From Acidobacteriota bacterium (GTDB lineage Bacteria > Acidobacteriota > Vicinamibacteria > Vicinamibacterales > UBA823): 64,000 bases of DNA. Within the stretch, counting starts at the first letter, position 1. Each line of letters begins with the position of its first letter. Positions 36,741 through 44,623 of the stretch are shown here, one piece after another. The notes under the pieces were generated by a model, which did not search any database, was not told where the DNA came from, and saw nothing but the letters and a program-made list of their open reading frames with translations. The stretch is from NCBI GenBank assembly GCA_002730525.1, contig PCAK01000023.1, positions 93,460 to 157,459 on the forward strand, in the 5' to 3' direction. A program made the position numbers and the translations under genes.

Positions 36741-38090
36741 ATGGCTCTCTCGCGTGGCTCCCTCCTGTTCGCGGCGGCGGCGCTCGCCGTCGTCACCGTC
36801 GTGCCGTGGCTGATCGTCTCGCGGGAAGCCGCGCGCCAGGAACGCTCGGTCACCGATCTGCTCGGTGCGATGCTCGGGTCGGGCGAAGTGTCCACGGCGG
36901 TCGACCCTGAGGCCTCGGCGGTCGCGCGGGCGTTTCTCGAGCGGCGGTCAATCGGGTTGCCACTCGGAGAGACGCAGCCGTGGATTACCCATGTCGACGT
37001 CGTCGACCTCGATCAGGACGGCCTGATCGACGTCGTGCTGTGCGATGCGACCACGAATCGGATCGGCTGGATCCGTCAGACGACCGAAGGCACGTTCACG
37101 GAGATCCTGATCGGCGACACCATTCTGGCGCCGGCACACGTCACGCCAAGCGATGTCGACCTGGACGGTGACATCGATCTGCTCGTCGCGAAGATGGGCG
37201 CCATTCTGCCGAACAACGATCGAATCGGCAGCGTCATCGTGCTCGAGAACGACGGGCAGCAGCAGTTCACGACACGCGTCCTGCTCGACGATGTGGCTCG
37301 CGTCACCGACGTGCAACCGGGAGACCTCGACGGCGACGGCGATATCGACCTGGCGGTCGGCCAGTTCGGGTACGACGACGGCGAGATCCGATGGATGGAG
37401 AATCTCGGCGACTGGCGGTTCGAGAGCCACGCCCTCCTGGCGCTCTCCGGGACGATTCACACCCCGGTGGCCGATCTCGATGGTGATGGTGACCTGGACA
37501 TTGCCGCGGTGGTCTCGCAGGAGTGGGAAGAGGTCTACGTCTTCGAGAACGACGGGGCCGGCAGCTTCGAGCGACACCTGATCTACGGCGCGACGAACGA
37601 CGATTTCGGCAGCAGCGGGATCTCGCTGGCCGACCTGGATCTCGACGGCGACGTTGACGTCCTCTACACGAACGGCGACGCCTTCGACTACATCCCGCCC
37701 GGCCCGCGCCCGTGGCACGGCGTCCAGTGGCTGGAGAACGTCGGAGCGCTCGACTTCGCCTACCGACGCATCGGCGACTTTCCGGGAGCCTACTTCGCCA
37801 ATGCGGTCGACGGCGACCTCGATGGCGACCTCGATGTCTTCGTGGTTAGCGCCTTCAATGATTGGGACGCGCCCGACGCGGCGTCGCTGGCGTGGTTCGA
37901 GAACGACGGCGCGATGGGCTTCACGCTACGGCCGCTGGCGACCGAGCCGACCCATCTGCTCGCGCTGGCCAGCGCTGACCTCGATGCGGACGGGTGGGTC
38001 GACCTCGTCACCGGCGCGATGCACGTGTCGCCGCCGTTCGATCGGATGAGCCGGGTCACGTTCTGGCGAAACGGCTGGAACTCACCGTAG
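36741..38090 (+). CDS. Exported FG-GAP/VCBS repeat protein
   Basis: A 449-residue protein with an N-terminal TM or signal segment (LLFAAAALAVVTVVPWLIVS). At least six calcium-binding-type FG-GAP repeats follow, recognisable by D-x-D-x-D loops: DVVDLDQDGLIDVVLC, DVDLDGDIDLLVAK, DLDGDGDIDLAVGQ, DLDGDGDLDIAAVV, DLDLDGDVDVLYTN and DGDLDGDLDVFVVS. These form an integrin-like propeller; such proteins are extracytoplasmic. It is followed 8 nt later by a TPR protein and may be co-transcribed. Confidence 0.85.
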   Translation: MALSRGSLLFAAAALAVVTVVPWLIVSREAARQERSVTDLLGAMLGSGEVSTAVDPEASAVARAFLERRSIGLPLGETQPWITHVDVVDLDQDGLIDVVLCDATTNRIGWIRQTTEGTFTEILIGDTILAPAHVTPSDVDLDGDIDLLVAKMGAILPNNDRIGSVIVLENDGQQQFTTRVLLDDVARVTDVQPGDLDGDGDIDLAVGQFGYDDGEIRWMENLGDWRFESHALLALSGTIHTPVADLDGDGDLDIAAVVSQEWEEVYVFENDGAGSFERHLIYGATNDDFGSSGISLADLDLDGDVDVLYTNGDAFDYIPPGPRPWHGVQWLENVGALDFAYRRIGDFPGAYFANAVDGDLDGDLDVFVVSAFNDWDAPDAASLAWFENDGAMGFTLRPLATEPTHLLALASADLDADGWVDLVTGAMHVSPPFDRMSRVTFWRNGWNSP

Positions 38091-38098
38091 TCCACGAG

Positions 38099-39532
38099 AT
38101 GGGGAAGGCCAGCAAGCGACGGGCGCAGGTGCGGCCATCAGCGCGGACGCCGCCACCGAACGCGCGGGGAACGGTCGGGCCATCGGCACGCCTCGTGCTG
38201 AAGGGTGGGGCCCTGCTGCTGCTGGGCGTGGCCGCGGCCTGGTCGACCTCGCGGCTGCTCACGCGGGCCGGACCCACCCCGGTGGGCTCGGCGACCGGCG
38301 CGGCGAGCCTCATGACGGCGGTGCCCGACCCGCCCGATACGGTCGACGCCCTGCCGGGGTTCGGGCAAGCCGTGGCCGAGGCCGATCGGTTGCTGCGCGA
38401 GGCGATCCGCGGAGATGCGCCGCCCGAAACGATTGGCGAGATGGCCGGCCGCCTCGGGAACGTCTACCAGGCCAACACCCACGGCGCCCTCGCCGAGACC
38501 TGCTACGCACTGGCCAGCGACCTCGACGCCGACAACCCCCGATGGGTCTACCTACTGGCCTTTCGCCTCCAAGAGCGGGGCGAGGCGACGGCGGTGACGC
38601 CACTCCTCGAGCGCACGGTCGCGCTCGACCCGGCTTACGTGCCGGCGTGGCTGAAGCTGGCGGAGAACCGGTTCAAGCAGGGCGACCTCGAGCCCGCGCG
38701 CGCGGCCTACGACCGCCGGCTGGCGCTCCTGCCGGGCGACCCGTGGGCCGAGTTGGGACTCGCGCGGCTGGCGATCGAATCAGACGATTGGGCCGAAGCC
38801 GAGTCGCGCCTCGAGGGAGCGATCGCGACGGCGCCCGAATTCGCTGCGCTGCATCGGCTGCTGGCGGCGGTGCACGCGCATGCTGGCCGCCCCGAGGCGG
38901 AAGCCGAGGCCCGCCGCCGGGCCAACGCACTCGGCCGGTTCTACACCGCGCCCGACCCGTGGGTGGACAACCTGATCGCCCAGTCGTTCGACGTCGACTG
39001 GCTCCTGCTGAATGTCTCGCGCTACGCCCTGCTCGACGCCGACCTCTCGCGGACGCTGTTCGACCGCGCGCGGGCCCTGGCGCCCGAGCACCCCGACGTC
39101 TACGTCGTGCTGGGCGAGCATGTCGAGACGTTGGACGAGGCGCGGCGGGCCTTCGAGACGGCGCTCTCGTTCGACCCGTCGCATCCGACGGCGCTTGCGC
39201 GGCTCGGGGAACTGCTGGCTCGCCAGGGGGATCACGCGCGCGCGGTCGACCTGCTGCGGCGTGCGCTGGAGGTGGGCGCGGAAACCGCGAACGTCTTCCA
39301 GTTCCTCGGCCTCTCACTGTCCGAGTTGGGCCAACTGGACGACGCACTCGCGGCGCTGGAGGAGGCCGTGGCCCGGGCGCCGAGCAACGCCGACGTGCAC
39401 TACAGCCTGGCCTACCTGCTGCAGCGCGCCGGCCGGCGCGACGAGGCCGCGGCGGAGCTGCGGCGCGTGCTTGAACTGAGGCCGGGCGACGAACTGGCCT
39501 CGCGGGCGCTCGCCGACCTCAACGGTGGCTAG
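38099..39532 (+). CDS. TPR repeat protein with N-terminal membrane anchor
   Basis: A 477-residue protein. The basic N-terminus (GKASKRRAQVRPSART) precedes a TM helix (GGALLLLGVAAAWSTSRLL), then a periplasmic region with about eight TPR-like helical pairs (for example NVYQANTHGALAETCYALAS, VPAWLKLAENRFKQGDLEPA, DVHYSLAYLLQRAGRRDEAA). The ATG at 38099 was chosen as it gives a normal anchor. The end lies 3 nt from the convergent TPR-cytochrome gene, which has a similar TPR composition. Probably works with the FG-GAP protein upstream; role unknown. Confidence 0.8.
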   Translation: MGKASKRRAQVRPSARTPPPNARGTVGPSARLVLKGGALLLLGVAAAWSTSRLLTRAGPTPVGSATGAASLMTAVPDPPDTVDALPGFGQAVAEADRLLREAIRGDAPPETIGEMAGRLGNVYQANTHGALAETCYALASDLDADNPRWVYLLAFRLQERGEATAVTPLLERTVALDPAYVPAWLKLAENRFKQGDLEPARAAYDRRLALLPGDPWAELGLARLAIESDDWAEAESRLEGAIATAPEFAALHRLLAAVHAHAGRPEAEAEARRRANALGRFYTAPDPWVDNLIAQSFDVDWLLLNVSRYALLDADLSRTLFDRARALAPEHPDVYVVLGEHVETLDEARRAFETALSFDPSHPTALARLGELLARQGDHARAVDLLRRALEVGAETANVFQFLGLSLSELGQLDDALAALEEAVARAPSNADVHYSLAYLLQRAGRRDEAAAELRRVLELRPGDELASRALADLNGG

Positions 39533-39535
39533 ACA

Positions 39536-40516
39536 TCAGCGAGAGGCTGGCGCCGCCTCGCGCGTGGCGAGATAGTCCACCACGCTGGCAGCCTGGTCGT
39601 CACTCAGCCAGGCCCAGCCCGCTTCCCGCTGCATCCGCCGCACGGTGCCCGCCCACCACCGGCGATCGCGCTGGGTTTCCTCGATCCGCACGCTCGTGTG
39701 GCAGCGGGTGCACTTCTCCTGCATCAGCGCCGGCGCGCCCGACGGGTCGTCGCCCTCCAGAATCGCGGCGATCGACAGCTCGTGCAGCTCTCGCATGAGC
39801 GGCGTCTCGATCGCCGACCCGTAATCACCGAGCGAACGATGGCGGTCCGCGTCGTCGCCGCGTCCGAGATTGTCGTAGGCCTGGGCTAGGTACTTGTGCG
39901 CCAGCGAGAGCCGCGGATGGCCGTCGAGCACCGGAGTTAGCAGGGCCACCGCACCGGTCCAGTCCTCGGTGCGCAGCGCGAGGCGTGCCTGTCCCAGTGC
40001 GGCCAGCGGCTGCGTCGGGTCGAGCGCGAGCGCGCGTGTCAAGGACTCCACCGCGTCGTCGGGACGGTTCCATGAGAGGTACAGGTCGCCCAGCTCGGCC
40101 CAGACCTCCGCGCTGTCGGGGTCGAAGTCGAGTGCGCGGCGAAAGAGCGATTCGGCGGCGGAGAAGTCGAAGACCGATTTCTCGAGGAACGCCTGGTAGT
40201 AAATCCACCGGTACTCGTCGGGCGCGAGTTCGCGCGCGACCTCGTAGCTCCGCCGCGCCTCGTCCGAGAACCGATAGGCGTGATAGGTCATGCCGAGCCG
40301 GCCGATCCGATCGGCCGAAGCCGGGGTCTCGCGGGCACCGGCATCGGCGTCTCGGAAGAGGGCGATCGACGCGGCGTTCTGATGGACGAACGCAGGGAAC
40401 TGGGGCAGACGGGTGAGCACGGACTCGGGGCGACCCGTACACGCCGCCGCGCCGAGCATCGGGAGCAGCGCGAGCATGACGAGCGGGCGCGCGGCGGCGG
40501 AGGAGCAGGGCGACAT
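39536..40516 (-). CDS. TPR lipoprotein with C-terminal c-type haem-binding motif
   Basis: A 326-residue protein. The signal peptide ends in the lipobox LGAAAC (cleavage before Cys about 26), so it is a lipoprotein. TPR units follow (residues about 75-230: DEARRSYEVARELAPDEYRW, AEVWAELGDLYLSWNRPDDA). The C-terminal 60 residues hold a single CTRCHTSVRIEE haem c site and a DQAASVVDYLA helix as in small cytochrome c or quinohaemoprotein-type domains. It would be an envelope redox or scaffold protein. It converges on the TPR gene at 38099. Confidence 0.8.
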   Translation of the reverse strand: MSPCSSAAARPLVMLALLPMLGAAACTGRPESVLTRLPQFPAFVHQNAASIALFRDADAGARETPASADRIGRLGMTYHAYRFSDEARRSYEVARELAPDEYRWIYYQAFLEKSVFDFSAAESLFRRALDFDPDSAEVWAELGDLYLSWNRPDDAVESLTRALALDPTQPLAALGQARLALRTEDWTGAVALLTPVLDGHPRLSLAHKYLAQAYDNLGRGDDADRHRSLGDYGSAIETPLMRELHELSIAAILEGDDPSGAPALMQEKCTRCHTSVRIEETQRDRRWWAGTVRRMQREAGWAWLSDDQAASVVDYLATREAAPASR

Positions 40517-40571
40517 CGGGTGTGGAGGCGCGTCTACGGGCAGATCATCGTAACACCTTCGGCCTTGGCGG

Positions 40572-40587
40572 GTTCCGGCTCCGGAAC
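40572..40587 (-). terminator. Possible terminator after ftsB
   Basis: A perfect 7-bp inverted repeat (GTTCCGG CT CCGGAAC) lies 20 nt downstream of the ftsB stop on the minus strand. There is no U-tract, and the loop is only 2 nt, so the real pairing would be shorter. Weak call. Confidence 0.3.
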
Positions 40588-40606
40588 AGCCTCACCTCGT
40601 CCAGGC

Positions 40607-40948
40607 TCACTCGGGGAGGCTCAGAGATTCGGTCAGGTCGCGGACGATGAACAGCACCTCACCCGGTGCGGCCAGTCCCATCTGCTCGCGCGCCACGGCC
40701 TCGATCGCCGCCGGGTCTTCTCGCAGTCGCCGCGAAGCCTCGGCGAGCCGACGGTTCTCAGACTTGAGGTCGGCGATCGCCTGGGTAAGCGCACGGCGTT
40801 CGCGGGTGGCGCGCAGGGTGTCGGTCAGCCCCCCGTTGCCGATGAGCGTCTGCACGACGAGAAACGCCGTGACGAACCAGAGCAGCAGACGGACCATCCG
40901 GCCGAACCCTTGCGAGAGCGGTGCGGTCGCGCGGGGCCGGGTATGCAT
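40607..40948 (-). CDS. Septum formation initiator FtsB/DivIC family protein
   Basis: A 113-residue bitopic protein. A short basic cytoplasmic N-terminus leads to one TM helix (LLLWFVTAFLVVQTLIG) and a periplasmic coiled coil (ALTQAIADLKSENRRLAEAS). The conserved end is EAVAREQMGLAAPGEVLFIV, where the REQMGL/PGE motif is diagnostic of FtsB/DivIC. These proteins bridge FtsL and FtsQ in the divisome. The ATG overlaps the marR stop (TGATG), an unusual partner for a division gene. Confidence 0.85.
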   Translation of the reverse strand: MHTRPRATAPLSQGFGRMVRLLLWFVTAFLVVQTLIGNGGLTDTLRATRERRALTQAIADLKSENRRLAEASRRLREDPAAIEAVAREQMGLAAPGEVLFIVRDLTESLSLPE

Positions 40949-41385
40949 CAGGCCCCTCGCTCCGCTTGCCGACCACCCACGAGTTCTTCGAGGGTCGAGG
41001 CGACGCTGGCCAGCGTGCGGGCATCCGCGGCTCCCGCGCGGCGGATGACCTTCGTTTCGAGCGTGCTGAGCGCCGACCGGATGGCCGCGGCCGGCGAGGC
41101 ACCCGTCCGGGTCAGCTTGACGTCGAAGGAGCGCCGATCGGTCCGGCCCGGTTCGCGGGTCACGAAGCCTCGGGCCACTAGGCGGTCGAGGATGCTGGTC
41201 AAGGTCGAGGGCTTGTGCCCGAGGACCCGCTGCAGGTCGCGGATCGACGACCGCCGCCGGAGGTCGAGCATGGCCAGGATCTGCGCTTCCGGCTGGGTGA
41301 CTCCGTAGTCGCGCCGAAACCGCTCGAGGTACAGCGCCAGCAGATGGGCGGCCTTCTGGATGCTGGGAATTAGGTCGAGCGGCAT
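40948..41385 (-). CDS. MarR family transcriptional regulator
   Basis: A 145-residue winged-helix regulator. The DNA-binding part spans residues about 30-95: GVTQPEAQILAMLDLR, IRDLQRVLGHKPSTLTSILD and RLVARGFVTREPGRTDRRSF, where the PGRTDRRSF wing is characteristic of MarR. The flanking helices form the dimer interface. A triple half-site palindrome overlapping its own TATAAT box about 50 nt upstream suggests autorepression. It is followed by ftsB with a one-base overlap. Confidence 0.88.
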   Translation of the reverse strand: MPLDLIPSIQKAAHLLALYLERFRRDYGVTQPEAQILAMLDLRRRSSIRDLQRVLGHKPSTLTSILDRLVARGFVTREPGRTDRRSFDVKLTRTGASPAAAIRSALSTLETKVIRRAGAADARTLASVASTLEELVGGRQAERGA

Positions 41386-41435
41386 TGGCGCGGCGGTTCA
41401 GGGTGGTCAGGCGGAGATATTACGTATTCGGATGA

Positions 41436-41456
41436 TACGAGATCGTATTATACGAA
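41436..41456 (-). promoter_or_regulatory. Palindromic operator overlapping the marR promoter
   Basis: Three abutting half-sites, ATACGA-GA-TCGTAT-T-ATACGA, form two overlapping perfect palindromes (41436-41449 and 41444-41456). On the minus strand the second contains TATAAT (41453-41448), a consensus -10 for marR, with TTCACT (41476-41471) at a 17-nt spacing as a possible -35. Binding of MarR here would block its own transcription. Confidence 0.6.
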
Positions 41457-41474
41457 GTCGTGCACGTCAAGTGA

Positions 41475-41633
41475 ACCCCAGAGCTCACTTGTGTTGACGA
41501 TGGCTGGTGCCGGGCTGGACGGCGAGGGCCAGGCGCGACGAGGGAGTTTGGTGGGCCCAAATGACCGAGGCGCAACGCCGCCCTCGTCGGGCAGAACCAG
41601 CCAGATGTGGCAACACAAGTGAGTTCTGGGGTT
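41475..41633. repeat. 159-bp imperfect palindrome with 23-bp terminal inverted repeats (MITE/REP-like)
   Basis: The ends, 41475-41497 and 41611-41633, are inverted copies of a 23-bp sequence (AACCCCAGAGCTCACTTGTG...) with a single mismatch. The centre (about 41555) is itself near-palindromic around GGGCCC, and inner blocks (GGCTGGT, GACGAGGG/CCCTCGTC) are also inverted. So the whole unit could fold into one long hairpin. It has no gene of its own and no target-site duplication is evident. It lies between divergent marR and pdxJ and ends 13 nt before the pdxJ ATG. Confidence 0.75.
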
Positions 41634-41645
41634 AAGATGCTGCGC

Positions 41646-42380
41646 ATGACGCGACTCAGCGTGAATCTCAACAAGGTGGCGCTCCTGCGGAATACGCGGG
41701 ACGTGGGCATGCCCGACGTCGTGCGCGCGGCGCGCATCGCCGTCGACGCAGGCGCGTACGGCATCACGGTGCATCCGCGCCCCGACGAGCGGCATACGCG
41801 GCCCTCGGACGTGGTCGACCTGTCGGCCTTCACCCAGGAAGCCGGCGTCGAGTTCAACATCGAGGGCAATCCGACGCCGACGTTCCTCGAGCTGGTCCAT
41901 CAGGTGGTCCCGGCGCAGTGCACCCTGGTGCCCGACAGTCCCGACCAGCGCACGTCCGACCACGGCTGGGACCTGGCGGCGGACGGCGCCCGGCTACGTC
42001 CGGTCATCGCGGATCTCAAGGCGCGTGGTATCCGTGTCTCGCTGTTCATGGACTCCGAGCCGTCGCTGATTGCTCCGGTGGCCGCGATCGGCGCCGACCG
42101 GATCGAGATCTATACTGAACCCTATGCCGCGGCGTTCGGGACGGCCGACCAGGCCAAGGAACTCGATGCCTGCGCCAACTGTGCCGGTGAGGCCGAGCGC
42201 GCCGGACTCGGCGTGAACGCGGGGCACGATCTGAATCTCCACAACCTGCCGACCTTGTGTCAGCACGTGCCGGGCATCCTCGAGGTGTCGATCGGCCATG
42301 CCCTCGTGGCCGATGCGCTCGAACTCGGCCTGGCGGAGACGGTGGGGGCTTACCTGCACGCGCTCTCGTCCACTGGGTGA
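41646..42380 (+). CDS. pdxJ: Pyridoxine 5'-phosphate synthase PdxJ
   Basis: A 244-residue TIM-barrel enzyme that condenses 1-deoxyxylulose 5-phosphate with 3-amino-2-oxopropyl phosphate to make pyridoxine 5'-phosphate. Family motifs are LSVNLNKVALLRNTR at the N-terminus, GITVHPRPDERHTRPSDV, EFNIEGNPTPTFL, TLVPDSPDQRTSDHGWD, FMDSEPS, and the end GLGVNAGHDLNLHN and SIGHALVADAL. ATG 41646 gives the usual start; ATG 41637 is an in-frame alternative. Its promoter must lie in or beyond the palindromic repeat element that borders it. Confidence 0.95.
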   Translation: MTRLSVNLNKVALLRNTRDVGMPDVVRAARIAVDAGAYGITVHPRPDERHTRPSDVVDLSAFTQEAGVEFNIEGNPTPTFLELVHQVVPAQCTLVPDSPDQRTSDHGWDLAADGARLRPVIADLKARGIRVSLFMDSEPSLIAPVAAIGADRIEIYTEPYAAAFGTADQAKELDACANCAGEAERAGLGVNAGHDLNLHNLPTLCQHVPGILEVSIGHALVADALELGLAETVGAYLHALSSTG

Positions 42381-42461
42381 ACGCCCGCGCGGCGATCGCG
42401 GCCGGCGTCGCGGCGGACTGGCGCGTAAAGCCGACCCCAAGAAGCGCCGATAATTCAATGC

Positions 42462-42671
42462 GTGATTTGGTCCTTTCAGCGGGGCGACGAACGTACGACG
42501 TGCCAGCTGCGCGCGGATCCGCGGGGTCCGGGCTACGACTTCGTCGTGGTCGCCGCAGACGGGCACGAGACGACCGAGCGATTCGCGTCGTCGCAGCGAG
42601 CCTTCGAGCGCTGGACCGCGCTCGAGCAGGAGTTGCTGCACAAGGGCTGGACGGGTCCGCACGGTCAGTGA
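42462..42671 (+). CDS. Small conserved-looking hypothetical protein
   Basis: A 69-residue protein starting at GTG 42462: IWSFQRGDERTTCQLRADPR, GYDFVVVAADGHETTERFAS, then an amphipathic helix (QRAFERWTALEQELLHKGWT). Composition is balanced and coding-like, unlike the Arg/Pro-rich shadows around it, which supports a real gene. No family is recognised. It sits between pdxJ and the Tat-exported PLP enzyme on the same strand. Confidence 0.6.
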   Translation: MIWSFQRGDERTTCQLRADPRGPGYDFVVVAADGHETTERFASSQRAFERWTALEQELLHKGWTGPHGQ

Positions 42672-42702
42672 GGACGTGCGCCGCGTCGGTCACGACACCA
42701 TC

Positions 42703-43914
42703 ATGAGCATCTCTCGCCGCGCGTTTCTCGGATCGTCGATTGGCGCGGCCGCCATCACCGGCGCGGCGCCGCTTCAGGCTGCTCAGCGCCACCGGCCGAT
42801 CCCGCTCCCCGAGCCGATGCGTCTCTGGGATCTCGCCACGCCTGCGCTCGTGGTCGACGTCGACCGATTCGAGGCGAATCTGCGGACGATGCGCGACGCG
42901 TATGCGGGTGGTGCGACGTCGCTGCGTCCGCACGCCAAGACCCACAAGTGTCCGGTCATCGCGCGGCAACAGCTCGACCTCGGCGCGATCGGCATCGCCG
43001 TGGCCAAGATCAGCGAGGCGGAGGTCATGGTGGAAGCGGGGGTCGAGCCCCTGCTCATTACCTCGCCGATCGCGACGCGCGGCAAGCTGGCTCGGCTGCT
43101 CGGGCTGGCCCGCCAGGCCCCGACGCTGCAGATCGTGACCGACCGCCTGCAAAACGTGCGCGATCTGAGCGACGGTGCAACCGCCGTCGGCATCACGCTC
43201 GGTGTTGTCGTGGATCTCAACGCCGGCGATGACCGGACCGGGATTGCGCTCGGGGACCAGGCCGTCACGCTGGCGCGCGCCGTGGCGAGCGCCGACGGGC
43301 TCGAGCTGGTGGGCGTGCAGGCCTACGCCGGCCGGCTGCAGCATGTGGTGGGCTGGGAGGCGCGGCGTCAGCAGTACACGGAGACGATGAGTCAGGTCAT
43401 GGACACCGTGGCGACGATACGTCGCGCGGGTCTTGAGGTGTCCGTCGTCACCGGAGGCGGCACCGGCACCTACGACGTCGACCGCGAGATCGACGGCATG
43501 ACCGACTCGCAGGCCGGCTCCTACATCTTCATGGACGACAACTACCGCGACATCGGTGGCCGCGGCGGTCCCGTCTTCGACGATTTCGAGTCGTCGCTCT
43601 ACGTCCTGGCGACGGCCATCAGTCAGCCCGTCGACGGGCGGATCACCGTCGACGCCGGCTACAAGGCGTTCGCCACCGACAAGGAACCGCCACGCTTGCG
43701 GGACATCGAGGGAGTCACCTACCGGTTCGGCGGCGACGAGCACGGCATCTTGGAGTTGAGCAGTCCGTCCGAGCCCATTGCCGTCGGCGACAAGGTGCGG
43801 CTGACGATCCCGCACTGCGATCCGACCGTGAACCTGTACGATCACCTGCACGCCGCGCGTGGCGAACAGGTTTTGGAAGTCTGGCCGATTGCGGGGAGAG
43901 GACGGTCGCAGTAG
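42703..43914 (+). CDS. Tat-exported D-threonine aldolase/alanine racemase-type PLP enzyme
   Basis: A 403-residue protein with a twin-arginine signal (SISRRAFLGSSIGAAAITGA). The PLP barrel resembles D-threonine aldolase/DSD1-like enzymes: TPALVVDVDRFEANLRTM, the PLP lysine in LRPHAKTHKCPVIARQQ, GVVVDLNAGDDRTGI, VVTGGGTGTYD, then a C-terminal beta domain ending HCDPTVNLYDH with the metal-binding His/Cys pair. Such enzymes cleave or dehydrate D-hydroxyamino acids. Periplasmic location would be unusual for a PLP enzyme of central metabolism and suggests processing of external D-amino acids. Confidence 0.85.
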   Translation: MSISRRAFLGSSIGAAAITGAAPLQAAQRHRPIPLPEPMRLWDLATPALVVDVDRFEANLRTMRDAYAGGATSLRPHAKTHKCPVIARQQLDLGAIGIAVAKISEAEVMVEAGVEPLLITSPIATRGKLARLLGLARQAPTLQIVTDRLQNVRDLSDGATAVGITLGVVVDLNAGDDRTGIALGDQAVTLARAVASADGLELVGVQAYAGRLQHVVGWEARRQQYTETMSQVMDTVATIRRAGLEVSVVTGGGTGTYDVDREIDGMTDSQAGSYIFMDDNYRDIGGRGGPVFDDFESSLYVLATAISQPVDGRITVDAGYKAFATDKEPPRLRDIEGVTYRFGGDEHGILELSSPSEPIAVGDKVRLTIPHCDPTVNLYDHLHAARGEQVLEVWPIAGRGRSQ

Positions 43915-44004
43915 CGCCGTCCGGAGACCCCAGATTCGAGGAGCGAGATATCAGAAGACGCATCGGGCCGCCCGGCCGAAGCGACCTACACCCTGGAGTA
44001 TCCG

Positions 44005-44166
44005 GTGGTCTGTCCGCACTGCGGGAAGGAACTGGAGGAACTGGCGGTCGTCCGCCTGCTCCGGTCGCGGGTGAATTTCACGTCTACCCTGCCGCGCCGC
44101 GGCCAGGTCATCACCTGCATTGAGTGCCGCAAGGTTCTCACGGCCGAGCTGGCGGGCTTCGCCTAG
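44005..44166 (+). CDS. Small zinc-ribbon protein
   Basis: A 53-residue or slightly longer protein with two CxxC knuckles: VVCPHCGKELEELAVVRLLR, then VITCIECRKVLTAELAGFA. The spacing of 32-33 residues fits a zinc ribbon. GTG 44005 has GGAG 6 nt upstream. The frame is open 30 codons further back and looks coding (TYTLEYPVV), but offers no standard start; an ATA at 43948 sits 4 nt after GAGGAG. The stop of the previous gene is in the same frame. Function unknown; many such ribbons bind RNA or metal-dependent partners. Confidence 0.6.
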   Translation: MVCPHCGKELEELAVVRLLRSRVNFTSTLPRRGQVITCIECRKVLTAELAGFA

Positions 44167-44181
44167 CGGACCCTCGGGCGA

Positions 44182-44190
44182 TGCTATAAT
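44182..44190 (+). promoter_or_regulatory. Consensus extended -10 promoter of the ferredoxin gene
   Basis: TGCTATAAT at 44182-44190, with only 7 nt to the ATG at 44198. Transcription from this element would start at or next to the start codon, so the mRNA should be leaderless. No Shine-Dalgarno sequence is present. Confidence 0.65.
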
Positions 44191-44197
44191 CGTCGCC

Positions 44198-44560
44198 ATG
44201 TGGACGAAGATGATGCCGGGGCCCCGGAAGCGGGCGCCCAAGAAGATCGCGGTCATCGATCCCGATCGGTGTTTCGGAGCGCTGGCCTGCTCGATCTGTC
44301 AGGCGGCGTGCCCGGTGGCCAATTGCATCGTCGAAGAGCCCGACGAGAACGGCCGGCTCGTCTGCGCCGTCCGCATTGATGCCTGCATCGGCTGTGGGCT
44401 GTGCGTGGCGCTCGGCAATGAGACCGCGCCCCAGGCGCGTGATTTCGGCTGCCCCGCCGACTTCGACGCCATCGATCTGGTGGCGTTCGAGGATGTCGTC
44501 CGGACGATGGAATCGGCCGGGACGGCGGACATCGGCGCCGGCGAACCTGCCGGCGCCTGA
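44198..44560 (+). CDS. 4Fe-4S dicluster-type ferredoxin-like protein
   Basis: A 120-residue protein with two cysteine clusters: CFGALACSICQAACPVANCI (residues about 25-45) and CIGCGLCVALGNETAPQA, followed by DFGCPADFDAI. The C-x2-C-x2-C pattern with a distal CP is typical of ferredoxins. In the first cluster the usual spacing is altered (C-x6-C-x2-C-x3-CP), so one site may bind a non-standard cluster. An acidic C-terminal tail follows. Probably a small electron carrier; its partner is not evident from neighbours. Confidence 0.78.
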   Translation: MWTKMMPGPRKRAPKKIAVIDPDRCFGALACSICQAACPVANCIVEEPDENGRLVCAVRIDACIGCGLCVALGNETAPQARDFGCPADFDAIDLVAFEDVVRTMESAGTADIGAGEPAGA

Positions 44561-44623
44561 TCGTTCTTCGAGGCCCGCCGTGGCCTGAACAGCCTCGCGC
44601 GCCACTCGCGACCCGGCACGGCA

